Positions 35,752 through 43,306 of a stretch of 64,000 nucleotides of DNA are shown here, in pieces. Source of the stretch: JAIOZK01 sp964468645 (GTDB lineage: Bacteria; Bacteroidota; Bacteroidia; Bacteroidales; JAIOZK01). The translations under genes were made by a program, and so were the position numbers. Below the pieces are notes generated by a model. The model searched no databases, had not been told where the DNA came from, and saw nothing but the letters and a program-made list of their open reading frames with translations. Position 1 is the stretch's first letter. Every line of letters starts with the position of its first letter. The stretch covers positions 27,352 to 91,351 of the forward strand of contig CAYXUU010000020.1 in assembly GCA_964468645.1 (NCBI GenBank), in the 5' to 3' direction.

Positions 35752-36223
35752 GATAATGAAGTGTTTGTTTTAAATAAAGACAGGGATTTATTGTAGTGGT
35801 TGCAATCAATATTCCGTATAACATCCCGGATATTTCTTTTAATTCAAAACCACTATTATCCGAATAATTTGAAGATTGCAAGGAGGTTCCCCGGCTACGT
35901 TGCTAATGACATGTTTTCTTGGTGAACTCTTTGTGTTTTGGTGGCTTTGTGGCATTTTTTTCGCCACCAAGACACCAAATCACCAAGAACCGCAAAGTCA
36001 GTTGTGTATCAAATTATGTCATGGGCACAGCAACCCAAAGATAATCCTTTCTAATATGGAAATATGAACAAGGAACAAATAACAACAAACAAGGAATCAG
36101 AAATTATTTGGTAGCTGTATCCCTACTTAAGGGATTAATCCTGTTGTTCATTATTTTCATTAATAAGTTTATCTGATTGTCCAATATATTTAGTGCTTTT
36201 TTTAATCCCACTAAATTTCTTGT
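35752..36223. other. Intergenic region with decayed repeats
   Basis: The promoter of the surface repeat gene should be at the left. Further right is a GGAGGTTCCCCGGCTACGTTG-like decayed repeat (35882-35910) and a 74-base inverted repeat (35916-35989, listed separately). No protein-coding frame is convincing. Confidence 0.35.
35916..35989. repeat. Inverted repeat, about 27-base arms
   Basis: The left arm (35916-35945) begins TTCTTGGTGAA and ends TTTTGGTGGC; the right arm (35963-35989) begins GCCACCAAGACACCAA and ends CACCAAGAA. A T-rich loop separates them. Related fragments occur near 9791-9827. Confidence 0.65.
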
Positions 36224-36457
36224 TTATTTTTCTACAGTTCCTGTAAAAGTAGTTGCCGGTAATGATTGCCATATTATCGAAACGTTGAACATGCTATAAG
36301 ACCAGGGATCGATCAACTCAAAATGGCCGGCGAAGGCCAGATATGTATCATATGAAGGCTTTGGGGTGATCTGGGGTAAGGAATCTTCATCTTTTTTACA
36401 ATCCTCAATTACCATAACAAATGCAACAATGAACATCGAAAAGTTGCACTTCTTCAT
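36224..36457 (-). CDS. Short putative lipoprotein, possibly a remnant
   Basis: From ATG at 36457 it gives 77 residues: MKKCNFSMFIVAFVMVIEDC then KKDEDSLPQITPKPSYDTYL. The C-K-K-D-E-D after a hydrophobic run looks like a lipoprotein, although Glu-Asp before the Cys is a poor lipobox. The mature part (HFELIDPWSYSMFNVSIIWQ) is unrecognised. It may be the 5' end of a broken gene. Confidence 0.35.
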   Translation of the reverse strand: MKKCNFSMFIVAFVMVIEDCKKDEDSLPQITPKPSYDTYLAFAGHFELIDPWSYSMFNVSIIWQSLPATTFTGTVEK

Positions 36458-36555
36458 CAGACAGGATTTACTGTAACAGATTAAAGATAATAACACATGA
36501 AGCTAATTCCAAGAATCTAATATATTTATCATCCAATCAACCAAAAAGTTATGGT

Positions 36556-36810
36556 CATGATTCATCTTTCGGTTTTACTATTTACGCTGTTCATGATCTA
36601 ACCACTTTCTGATCCCCTACTATTTACGGTTCCCTTTCTGCAGATGCCGAAGACCTAAATTATAATTCGGCATTTATTTACTGGGGTGCCGATGATCACC
36701 AGTATGGATTATCTGCAAGGTGTATAAAAGATTTAGTGTTTTTGGGTTTTACCTTATTTTGGTCTTCCACAATATGGGAAAATTATTTTAGCAAAGCCAT
36801 TCAGAATTGA
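36556..36810 (+). pseudogene. Decayed FISUMP fragment
   Basis: A frame reading LSADAEDLNYNSAFIYWGAD, then DHQYGLSARCIKD, matches the end of a FISUMP domain (compare LSVRCIKN at the end of the gene at 8723). Here the terminal stop is lost and the frame continues about 25 codons. Upstream, YAVHDLTTF with an in-frame stop suggests further decay. No start or signal peptide is present. Confidence 0.55.
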
Positions 36811-36893
36811 TGTAGAGAAGAAAACTTACAGATTTCTCATTGACGAAATCAGGTGATTAATAGTTTTATTCAATGAAGAATAATGATCCTGAT

Positions 36894-38762
36894 TCATTCT
36901 TTATTCGATGCAAAAAGTTTATCTGCTTTGTTTTCCACTTTCCCTTCCAACGATTCAACTTTTGCATATAAGGTATTAAGCGCTTCCTGGTATTGTACAA
37001 GTAGTTGTTGCTGCTGGTTAATTATCTTTTCTTGCTCCACAATCAAATCATGCAATTCCTGTGTTGACTCAACAAGAGGCACGACAAATTCTGCATAGCG
37101 CAGGCCATAATTGTCTTGTTCATTCGCAGGTTTTTTAACACCACTGAATTCGAATCCTGATTGTCTTGCAGCTTCTTCTACCTCCTGTGCAATAAAACCA
37201 GTATACTTGATCTTACTCTTCTCAGCTAATCCCAATTTAAGATTATCAGGCATATCTATATCACGAAAAGCGTAATATTCCTGGTAATCCATATTGTAGG
37301 TAACCGGCCTTAAACAGTTGATAAAATCCAGGCCTGAAACATTTTCTTCTATATTCGTTTTAAACCTTCCATCAGAAGTAGCCGTCCAGTTCACCTCACC
37401 ACCAATCACTGAAGTGGCTGCATTGCCGATGATCACTTCATTATCATTACCCAGGGTAATGTCATTACCAATGGCAATGGAATTATCGCCTGTTATGTTC
37501 ACGGTACCACCGATTGCAATGGCACCACCGGCATGAACGTTAACTCCGTTTCCGATACCAATGTTGTTTGAACTGTCAACCTCGCTGGCATAGCCTATTG
37601 CCACATTATACTGTGCTCCGCTCATTGAGTTTAATCCAACCTGAGACTGGTATCCGATAGCGATGTTTTTACCGTCAGCCACGGTAACATCATAACCGGC
37701 TGCCAGGGAGTAATTGGCTGAAGCTGTTACATATGTTGAATATCCTATTGCTATTGCGCCAACAGACCTGGCATCTGTTGATGATCCCAGTAGTGTTGAG
37801 AATTGCCCGGTGGCATATGCATCATAACCCACTGCAGTAATATCGTTGTTGTTTACAGAGGTAGAGGAGCCAATAAAAGTACTCCTGTTAATGTTCGTAC
37901 CACCAAAATCTGCATTGTAGCCCATGCCAACGTTATCCTCACCTTCCCGGTTTGAGTAACCGGCATAATAACCTACATAGGTGTTTTTATCTGAATTTGT
38001 AAAGGAGTTGGTGTAATTATTTTCGTATCCGGCCCTGACACCGATAAAAGTATTGTAATCGGCATACTCGGTAGAAGCACCTGATCCCTGGCCTACAAAG
38101 GTGTTATGATAGCCCACACCGCAATCCACTCCTGCCGAATCCCCAACAAATGTATTTCTGTCCCCTGTTGTATTATCCCAACCGGCTTCATTACCGACAA
38201 AGCAGTTCCGAAATCCTGTAGTGTTGTTTTTTCCTGCATGGTTTCCAATAAAAGTATTATCATTGGCGGTTGTATTGCTGTAACCGGCATCCTCACCCAC
38301 AAATACATTGTCATCTCCAGTAGTATTCATATATCCTGCTTCTTCACCAATAAACACTACATCAGCGCCATTTTCGTTAAAATATCCTGCATGTGTGCCT
38401 ATGATAACCACATCGGTTCCATAATGATTATAACCGGCCATTTTCCCTATGATAACATTATCTGTACTGGATACCGAAAAAGGTGTTCCTCCCATTGCTT
38501 CGGCGCCAATGATGGTATTGTCACTCTGGGTGAATGAAGCAAAAGACAGAGAATAACCAGCGTGATAACCAATAAATGTATTGTAAAGCCCGGTGGTATT
38601 GGTATAACCGGCCGAATCCCCAACAAAAGTGTTGAAATCACCTGAAGTGTTGCTGAACCCGGCTCCTAATCCGGCTTTATACACTCCTAACTGTGCATTT
38701 ACCTCAGAACTATAAAAAAATAAAACCGTAATAATGCTTATTGCTATTTTAATGTTTTTCAT
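36894..38762 (-). CDS. Tail-fibre-like surface protein with YadA-head repeats and S74 chaperone domain
   Basis: A 622-residue protein with signal peptide MKNIKIAISIITVLFFYSSE...NAQ. Unlike its relatives it lacks the QVAxNEDG cassette and goes directly into repeats with the core GDxNTFVGDxAGYxNTTGxx (about residues 30-450). The last third of that array changes to NIAIGxxSxVGxx. The S74 intramolecular chaperone follows: ATSDGRFKTNIEENVSGLDF, IKYTGFIAQEVEEAARQSGF and YGLRYAEFVVPLVESTQELH, then a terminal coiled coil (IINQQQQLLVQYQEALNTLY). The Ser in TSDGR and Lys in FKTN are the expected self-cleavage pair. It shares strand and spacing with the DUF1566 gene upstream (57-base gap). Confidence 0.88.
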   Translation of the reverse strand: MKNIKIAISIITVLFFYSSEVNAQLGVYKAGLGAGFSNTSGDFNTFVGDSAGYTNTTGLYNTFIGYHAGYSLSFASFTQSDNTIIGAEAMGGTPFSVSSTDNVIIGKMAGYNHYGTDVVIIGTHAGYFNENGADVVFIGEEAGYMNTTGDDNVFVGEDAGYSNTTANDNTFIGNHAGKNNTTGFRNCFVGNEAGWDNTTGDRNTFVGDSAGVDCGVGYHNTFVGQGSGASTEYADYNTFIGVRAGYENNYTNSFTNSDKNTYVGYYAGYSNREGEDNVGMGYNADFGGTNINRSTFIGSSTSVNNNDITAVGYDAYATGQFSTLLGSSTDARSVGAIAIGYSTYVTASANYSLAAGYDVTVADGKNIAIGYQSQVGLNSMSGAQYNVAIGYASEVDSSNNIGIGNGVNVHAGGAIAIGGTVNITGDNSIAIGNDITLGNDNEVIIGNAATSVIGGEVNWTATSDGRFKTNIEENVSGLDFINCLRPVTYNMDYQEYYAFRDIDMPDNLKLGLAEKSKIKYTGFIAQEVEEAARQSGFEFSGVKKPANEQDNYGLRYAEFVVPLVESTQELHDLIVEQEKIINQQQQLLVQYQEALNTLYAKVESLEGKVENKADKLFASNKE

Positions 38763-38819
38763 GGTATATCTGTTTTGTGTTAATTAATTCAAATAATTCA
38801 CGTTTTTAATGCAATTCCA

Positions 38820-39518
38820 CTAGTCTTTCCGTACACACCGAACACGGATAAAGGGGTTGTCTTTGATCACCGGATCGGGGGCGCCATAATCGAGGCGTTG
38901 TGTCCAGGCATGGTTGTTATCCCTTTCAGTACTGCTCCAGTATTCCTGATCTGATACCTGTTCGAGATCCTGAAGCATATAAGACTGTTTGTAAATGGCA
39001 TCAAGTTCATATTTTGAAGGTAGATACCAGTCGTTGAAACCAAATGCATTTAAGCCATTGCAAAGTACTGCGGCTGTTGAGCCACCAATTGCCGCAAGGA
39101 TAGCTGTATTGGCCTCACCATCTGTATATGAGTTCGCACCCGTTGAGGTTCCTAAAGCACCCCAGTCTTCACCAGGGCTATTATCCGTTGGATGCACATA
39201 TAATATGGAACCCTGGAATTTGATAGGTATCGGTTCATCCGGATTATCCGCACGCAGGCTATTTAATCTTACCCAATCACTTCCGCTAAAAAAATAGAAA
39301 GAACTGTCGGTTGTTACAAAAACCAGGAGGCCCGTTGCCGGATTACTGATAGCATCCCGCTGGGCGTTGGATAAGCGGGGTATTAACACCCCCTTGTCTG
39401 AACTTTTTACATCAAACATGGCGGATGAGTTGGCATTGCTTCCATCTTCATTCACGGCAACCTGGCCATATGAAATTGTAGCCAGGATAAGGAGTACAAT
39501 AATCAGTGCATTTTTCAT
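38820..39518 (-). CDS. DUF1566 (Lcl-type) surface protein with shared N-terminal cassette
   Basis: A 232-residue protein. Residues 1-100 (MKNALIIVLLILATISYGQ, VAVNEDGSNANSSAMFDVKS, KGVLIPRLS, RDAISNPATGLLVFVTTDSS, FYFFSGSDWVRL) are nearly identical to the N-terminus of the gene at 59009. The remainder is a DUF1566/FISUMP-like C-type-lectin-like fold: NTAILAAIGGSTAAVLCNGL, GFNDWYLPSKYELDAIYKQS, YWSSTERDNNHAWTQRLDYG and RVRCVRKD at the end. It is probably displayed on the surface. It is followed on the same strand by a tail-fibre-like gene. Confidence 0.88.
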   Translation of the reverse strand: MKNALIIVLLILATISYGQVAVNEDGSNANSSAMFDVKSSDKGVLIPRLSNAQRDAISNPATGLLVFVTTDSSFYFFSGSDWVRLNSLRADNPDEPIPIKFQGSILYVHPTDNSPGEDWGALGTSTGANSYTDGEANTAILAAIGGSTAAVLCNGLNAFGFNDWYLPSKYELDAIYKQSYMLQDLEQVSDQEYWSSTERDNNHAWTQRLDYGAPDPVIKDNPFIRVRCVRKD

Positions 39519-39599
39519 GGTATTATTTTTTGATCATTAAACATAATTTGTAAGGAAATTGCAGTATTGATATTTTCAGATATATTAATCAGAATTCTT

Positions 39600-39715
39600 C
39601 AAAATGACATGTAAATATAAAATCTTATAAATGGAATTGCAATATTATAGGAGGTGTATTCGGTATGCTGGGTATGGATAAGTGGTATTAATATGGTATG
39701 CTATCAATCAGCTGT
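39600..39715. repeat. Duplicated upstream segment, copy 1
   Basis: About 110 bases upstream of the DUF1566 gene that recur at 61880-61990. Shared strings include GACATGTAAATATA, TATAAATGGAATT, CGGTATGCTGG and GTGGTATTAATATGGTATGC. Each copy lies just upstream of a gene block containing the cassette starting MKNALIIVLLI. Confidence 0.8.
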
Positions 39716-39739
39716 ATTTTTTTAATTATCTGTTATTAT

Positions 39740-39900
39740 GTGGACAAGCCAACAAAATTGACCACCCCAAGCCGACAGAAAAAGGCCAACATAGATGTAT
39801 TAAAATCAAACACATACCATGGTCAGCTTGAATCGGCATAAGGTGGTCAAATACACCGGCCTTTCCATCAGAAGGCCAGTACTGCCATGATCAAAGGAAA
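39740..39900. mobile_element. Probable insertion-sequence end remnant
   Basis: TTGACCACC (39758-39766) and GGTGGTCAA (39842-39850) form inverted ends around GTCAGCTTGAATCGGCATAA, a pattern that resembles the termini of Bacteroidota IS elements. No transposase frame is left. The call is by resemblance only. Confidence 0.35.
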
Positions 39901-39925
39901 ATATTGAAATCATACTATAATTATT

Positions 39926-39974
39926 TTCGACCTGAATCGAATTTCATTATGTTTATTTTCGATTTTGATCGAAA
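39926..39974. promoter_or_regulatory. Two TTCGA-N6-TCGAA palindromes upstream of the AAA_14 gene
   Basis: Site 1 is TTCGA-CCTGAA-TCGAA (39926-39941); site 2 is TTTCGA-TTTTGA-TCGAAA (39957-39974). Their centres are 32 bases apart, about three helical turns, and the flanks TTATTTTCGA and ATTAT are shared too. They lie immediately before the -7 box, where a dimeric repressor would block transcription. Confidence 0.6.
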
Positions 39975-39981
39975 TATATTA

Positions 39982-39989
39982 TACCTTTG
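39982..39989 (+). promoter_or_regulatory. Bacteroidota -7 box, abutting the start codon
   Basis: TACCTTTG matches TAnnTTTG exactly and ends five bases before the ATG at 39995. If used, transcription would start at or next to the ATG, giving a leaderless or nearly leaderless message. Confidence 0.5.
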
Positions 39990-39994
39990 CACCC

Positions 39995-41116
39995 ATGATA
40001 GATAGAATACTCAGATCAATAATTAAAGATAATACCATACAAGGTAAAGCCATCGTGATACTTGGAGCCAGACAGGTTGGTAAAACCACACTCATCAGTC
40101 AACTTATTCAAAATACCAAACATGTTGAAATATTTAATGGTGATGAGCCGGATGTAAGGGATTTATTAAACAATGCAAGTTCAATACAATTGAAGAACCT
40201 TATTGGTAATGCAACTACGATCGTTATTGATGAAGCGCAAATGATACCTGATATTGGAATTACCCTGAAGCTAATTACTGATTATCTTAAAGACATCAGG
40301 TTATATGTTTCTGGCTCATCATCCATAGATCTGGCGAATAAAATAAATGAACCATTAACCGGACGTAAACTCACATATTTTTTGTATTCATTATCATTTA
40401 AGGAAATGGTAAACCATCATGGTTTATTACAGGAGAAAAGATCACTTTCCACCCGGTTTCTTTATGGGTATTACCCCGAGATAGTCAGCTCTCCGGGTAA
40501 TGAGATCAGATTATTAAAGGATTTATGCAGTAGTTATTTATACAAAGACATTCTGTCATTTGGAGAGATTAAAAAACCGGCCTTACTCGACAAATTGCTA
40601 AAGGCCCTGGCCTTACAAGTAGGAAATGAAGTATCATATAATGAGCTGGGGCAAATGACAGGTGCCGATAAGGAGACAGTTGAAAAATATATCGATTTAC
40701 TTGAAAAGGCATTTATTGTATTCCGGTTAAATGCTTTCAACCGGAATGTGAGAAATGAAATAAAAAAAGGTAAGAAGATCTATTTTTACGATAACGGTAT
40801 CAGGAATGCAGTAATTGGCAACTTCCAGGCTTTTGAATTAAGAACTGATCAGGGAGCTCTTTGGGAAAACTTTATCATATCCGAGCGAATCAAATATCTC
40901 AACTACAACGGTTTTTACGGAAACTATTACTTTTGGAGAACCACACAGCAGCAGGAAATTGATTTTGTTGAAGAAGAAGACGGGAAGTTCTCAGCCTATG
41001 AATTCAAATTAAATCCGAAAAAGCGAGCCCGTTTCTCAACAACTTTTCACAAAAACTATCCGGTTGAAATCATGAAAACTGTAAATCCTGACAATTTGGA
41101 AGAGTTTGTAGGGTAA
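39995..41116 (+). CDS. AAA_14/DUF4143 ATP-binding protein
   Basis: I prefer the ATG at 39995 (MIDRILRSIIKD) because the promoter box at 39982 would exclude the upstream ATG at 39965. The 373-residue protein has Walker A GARQVGKTTL, Walker B TTIVIDEAQM, a sensor-like RLYVSGSSS, and a DUF4143 C-terminus with LCSSYLYKDILSF, LEKAFIVFRLNAFNRN, KIYFYDNGIRNAVIG and ENFIISERI. A nuclease-like QEIDFVEEEDGKFSAYEFK block closes it. These archaeal-type ATPases are abundant in Bacteroidota genomes, often near tRNAs and accessory regions; their role is unresolved, with a defence or toxin-related role suspected for some. It is solitary. The TTCGA palindromes upstream are the likely operator. Confidence 0.92.
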   Translation: MIDRILRSIIKDNTIQGKAIVILGARQVGKTTLISQLIQNTKHVEIFNGDEPDVRDLLNNASSIQLKNLIGNATTIVIDEAQMIPDIGITLKLITDYLKDIRLYVSGSSSIDLANKINEPLTGRKLTYFLYSLSFKEMVNHHGLLQEKRSLSTRFLYGYYPEIVSSPGNEIRLLKDLCSSYLYKDILSFGEIKKPALLDKLLKALALQVGNEVSYNELGQMTGADKETVEKYIDLLEKAFIVFRLNAFNRNVRNEIKKGKKIYFYDNGIRNAVIGNFQAFELRTDQGALWENFIISERIKYLNYNGFYGNYYFWRTTQQQEIDFVEEEDGKFSAYEFKLNPKKRARFSTTFHKNYPVEIMKTVNPDNLEEFVG

Positions 41117-41552
41117 TTACTAAGAAGTGGTCATATAACTCGCTGCAAACGTATGAATATTTTACCTGGCAGCCCCGTAGCAAGCTGTCCTGAACAACAC
41201 ATTAAAGAAACACGTTTTACCTTCTCATCGAATTGAATCTATCCAGGGCGGAACCGGCCTTCTCTGAAAGCTGGTTCTTCAGTTTCTCTTCCACATCATC
41301 CACCATGGCTTATCCCTGTACCAGTTTATCGGTGGTTAAGGAATGTTAAAGAGAGATAGTAGATTTAGATTTCCACGTAGTGATAATGGAAATAAAAAGG
41401 AATACTTTAGGTAAAAGAAGAATGATGAAGCGCAAAGAAAGGGTTGATTTTTGTGCTAAATATTACAACCATGTTGCAACCGTGGGAAAATACGCGAAAT
41501 TCGAAGAAAATAAAAATCCCTGTAAGTATTGTCTTACAAGGTTTTTGTTTTG
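41117..41552. other. Intergenic region with small decayed fragments
   Basis: On the minus strand at about 41220-41310 a short frame reads MVDDVEEKLKNQLSEKAGSA then LDRFNSMRR and a stop. It has real-protein character but is too short to identify. A plus-strand frame at 41380-41571 runs into the tRNA and is not credible. No other gene is visible. Confidence 0.3.
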
Positions 41553-41627
41553 TCGGAGTGGGGAGATTTGAACTCCCGACCTCTTGACCCCCAGTCAAGC
41601 GCGCTAACCGGACTGCGCCACACCCCG
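41553..41627 (-). tRNA. tRNA-Pro (anticodon GGG)
   Basis: The minus strand folds as a cloverleaf. The acceptor arm CGGGGTG pairs with CACTCCG plus a discriminator A. The D-loop region is GCGCAGTCCGGTTAGCGC. The anticodon stem CTTGA/TCAAG carries loop CTGGGGG, giving anticodon GGG (proline) with G37. The T arm is GGGAG-TTCAAAT-CTCCC. CCA is not encoded. Decayed partial copies lie just upstream (41684-41860). Confidence 0.93.
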
Positions 41628-41683
41628 AGAATATGTTTAATACTATATTTTTCCTAATATAAGAACGATTTGAAATCCCTACC

Positions 41684-41860
41684 TTCCCGACTTCAGTCGG
41701 GACACGCTAACCGGATGGAGCCTGTCTTGAGCAATGTCGAAAAGCCACACCCCGAGAAAATTGTCAAGTCTGTATTGCTTATTGTCAATTTATAATTTAA
41801 AGAACGTTAACCAACGGAGCCTGTCCTGAGCGTAGCCGAAGGGCCACACACCGCAAGTGA
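41684..41860. repeat. Decayed tRNA-Pro 5'-half copies interrupted by a shared insert
   Basis: Copy A (41702-41762) contains GCTAACCGGA, then a 29-base insert TGGAGCCTGTCTTGAGCAAT..., then CCACACCCCGAGA, where the intact tRNA has GCTAACCGGA-CTGCG-CCACACCCCGAGA. Copy B (41804-41858) has GTTAACCAACGGAGCCTGTC, CTGAGCGTAGCCGAAGGG and CCACACACCG. The insert CTGTCCTGAGCGTAGCCGAA is a widespread intergenic motif. A palindrome TCCCGACTTCAGTCGGGA (41684-41702) precedes copy A and echoes the T and anticodon arms. Confidence 0.65.
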
Positions 41861-41862
41861 AA

Positions 41863-42161
41863 TTCCAAATTCCAAATAATAAATTCAAATCTGGATTTGC
41901 AAAGTTAAATCTTTTTACTTAAAAATTAATAGAAGATAGGCATTTAATACGCTTGTTCTGATAATGACACCTGAAAGCACTTCAATCATATCTGTGATTC
42001 AAATTATAAATATCTGCTTACAGATACTCAACCATTTCTGACGATTAATTAATTCATTAGGAGCAATCCTTACCCTTGTATATTTTTATCTCTGAATATT
42101 GTTACTGAAAATATCTATCCTGAACCATTGTGCTGCAAAAAACAGAAAAAAGTAAAATATA
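41863..42161. other. AT-rich intergenic region
   Basis: No gene, repeat or hairpin of note is visible. It must hold the promoter of the downstream exported-protein gene; a TATATTTTTATCTC string near 42079 is not a clear -7 box. Confidence 0.25.
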
Positions 42162-42227
42162 TTGATTATGATAATAGGAAAGAAACAGATTATTGCACTA
42201 AAGCTGATTAAGCTTAAAACTCAAACC

Positions 42228-43244
42228 ATGAAAACAATAAGATCATCAAACAACGTCATAGCTCTGATAGCATTAATGGTGTTAAATGTTACATTGGCTA
42301 AAGCCGACTGGGTAACAGACCATGCAAACAATTTCAAAATTAATATTCCTTATGGTTGGAATACCAATTCCTATTCAGAAGGTGGGGATCAGGTCCATGA
42401 TTTCACCAGTCCTGATGAAAACATTTTTATCCAGATCAGGTGCCTTGACAATGGGGGAATGGCGGTAACAGACCTGGCTGCATTATTTGAGGAAGGATTA
42501 ATTGCTGAAGGGGCAACCGCCATGGGTCAGTCCAATGAAGAATTGAACGGTGTTCCGGGCGTTATGGGTGTATATACTATGAGCTACGAAGAAACCGATA
42601 TGGGTATAATTACCTTCTCAGTAGTTAATCAAAATCTTGGTTATCTGATGTTTGTAGTTGTGCCTGTTGACATGTTCGAGCAAAAAGCCGATGAGGCAGA
42701 TGCTGTACTGAACACTTTTACCCTCTTGTCTGAGAGTAGCACATATATCGAACCTGGCACTGATTCCCGCGAAGACCTTCAAACTTCCGGTGGTTTGGGT
42801 GGACTGAGGGGAAGTACATCACAACAATCCCCTGGTTCATCAGGCAATACTGGTAGTGGTCAGAACTTTGTGAAAATATCGGGTAACAGTATCAACGGAA
42901 CTTTTTATTTCTCTAAAAGCGACAGTTATCCCTTAAGTTCAGTGAAAACAGTTTTTGTTAAAGGGCTGGACCATCAGGACAATACTATACTTGAGATTGT
43001 CTTTTATCGAAATAAAGGAACCGGTACTTTTATTTACGAAAACCATAATAATAATGGGGAGCCGGGCTTTGTGATTAATTCCGTAAACGGTCAAAGAATA
43101 CCTGGAAATCTGTATAATGGTAGTGGGAAGCTTATTATTACAGAATACAGGGAAGGAGGAAGAATAAAAGGGCATGTGAATTCAGAACTAAATGGACATG
43201 TTATTGAGGCAAGCTTCGACCTGCCACTTGGTAATCCATTCTAG
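42228..43244 (+). CDS. Exported PsbP/DUF-like protein
   Basis: I place the start at 42228, which gives signal peptide MKTIRSSNNVIALIALMVLN...AKA; the upstream in-frame ATGs would add a non-signal stretch. The 338-residue product has an N-terminal alpha/beta domain (about 25-175) with NNFKINIPYGWNTNSYSEGG, FTSPDENIFIQIRCLDN, and FVVVPVDMFEQKADEADAVL, similar to PsbP-like domains that recognise ingested-style profiles in many exported proteins. A Gly/Ser-rich linker (GGLGGLRGSTSQQSPGSSGN) leads to a C-terminal beta domain (about 215-338) with NSINGTFYFSKSDSYPLSSV and VNSELNGHVIEASFDLP. Function unknown. It is followed after 62 bases by the YCF48-like gene and may be co-transcribed. Confidence 0.65.
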   Translation: MKTIRSSNNVIALIALMVLNVTLAKADWVTDHANNFKINIPYGWNTNSYSEGGDQVHDFTSPDENIFIQIRCLDNGGMAVTDLAALFEEGLIAEGATAMGQSNEELNGVPGVMGVYTMSYEETDMGIITFSVVNQNLGYLMFVVVPVDMFEQKADEADAVLNTFTLLSESSTYIEPGTDSREDLQTSGGLGGLRGSTSQQSPGSSGNTGSGQNFVKISGNSINGTFYFSKSDSYPLSSVKTVFVKGLDHQDNTILEIVFYRNKGTGTFIYENHNNNGEPGFVINSVNGQRIPGNLYNGSGKLIITEYREGGRIKGHVNSELNGHVIEASFDLPLGNPF

Positions 43245-43306
43245 CCTGAATAATTCAGAATAGTTGAAAATCAAGAATAGTTTTAATATATAAAATGATT
43301 ATTGGG

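Noticed and set aside
29898..39518. Prophage or phage-tail-like particle
   Set aside because: S74 and fibre-like repeats suggested phage tails, but there are no capsid, portal, tape-measure, baseplate or lysis genes, and the fibre proteins have Sec signal peptides.
41407..41598. Open frame across the tRNA
   Set aside because: The tRNA cloverleaf is convincing, and the frame has no RBS or homology.
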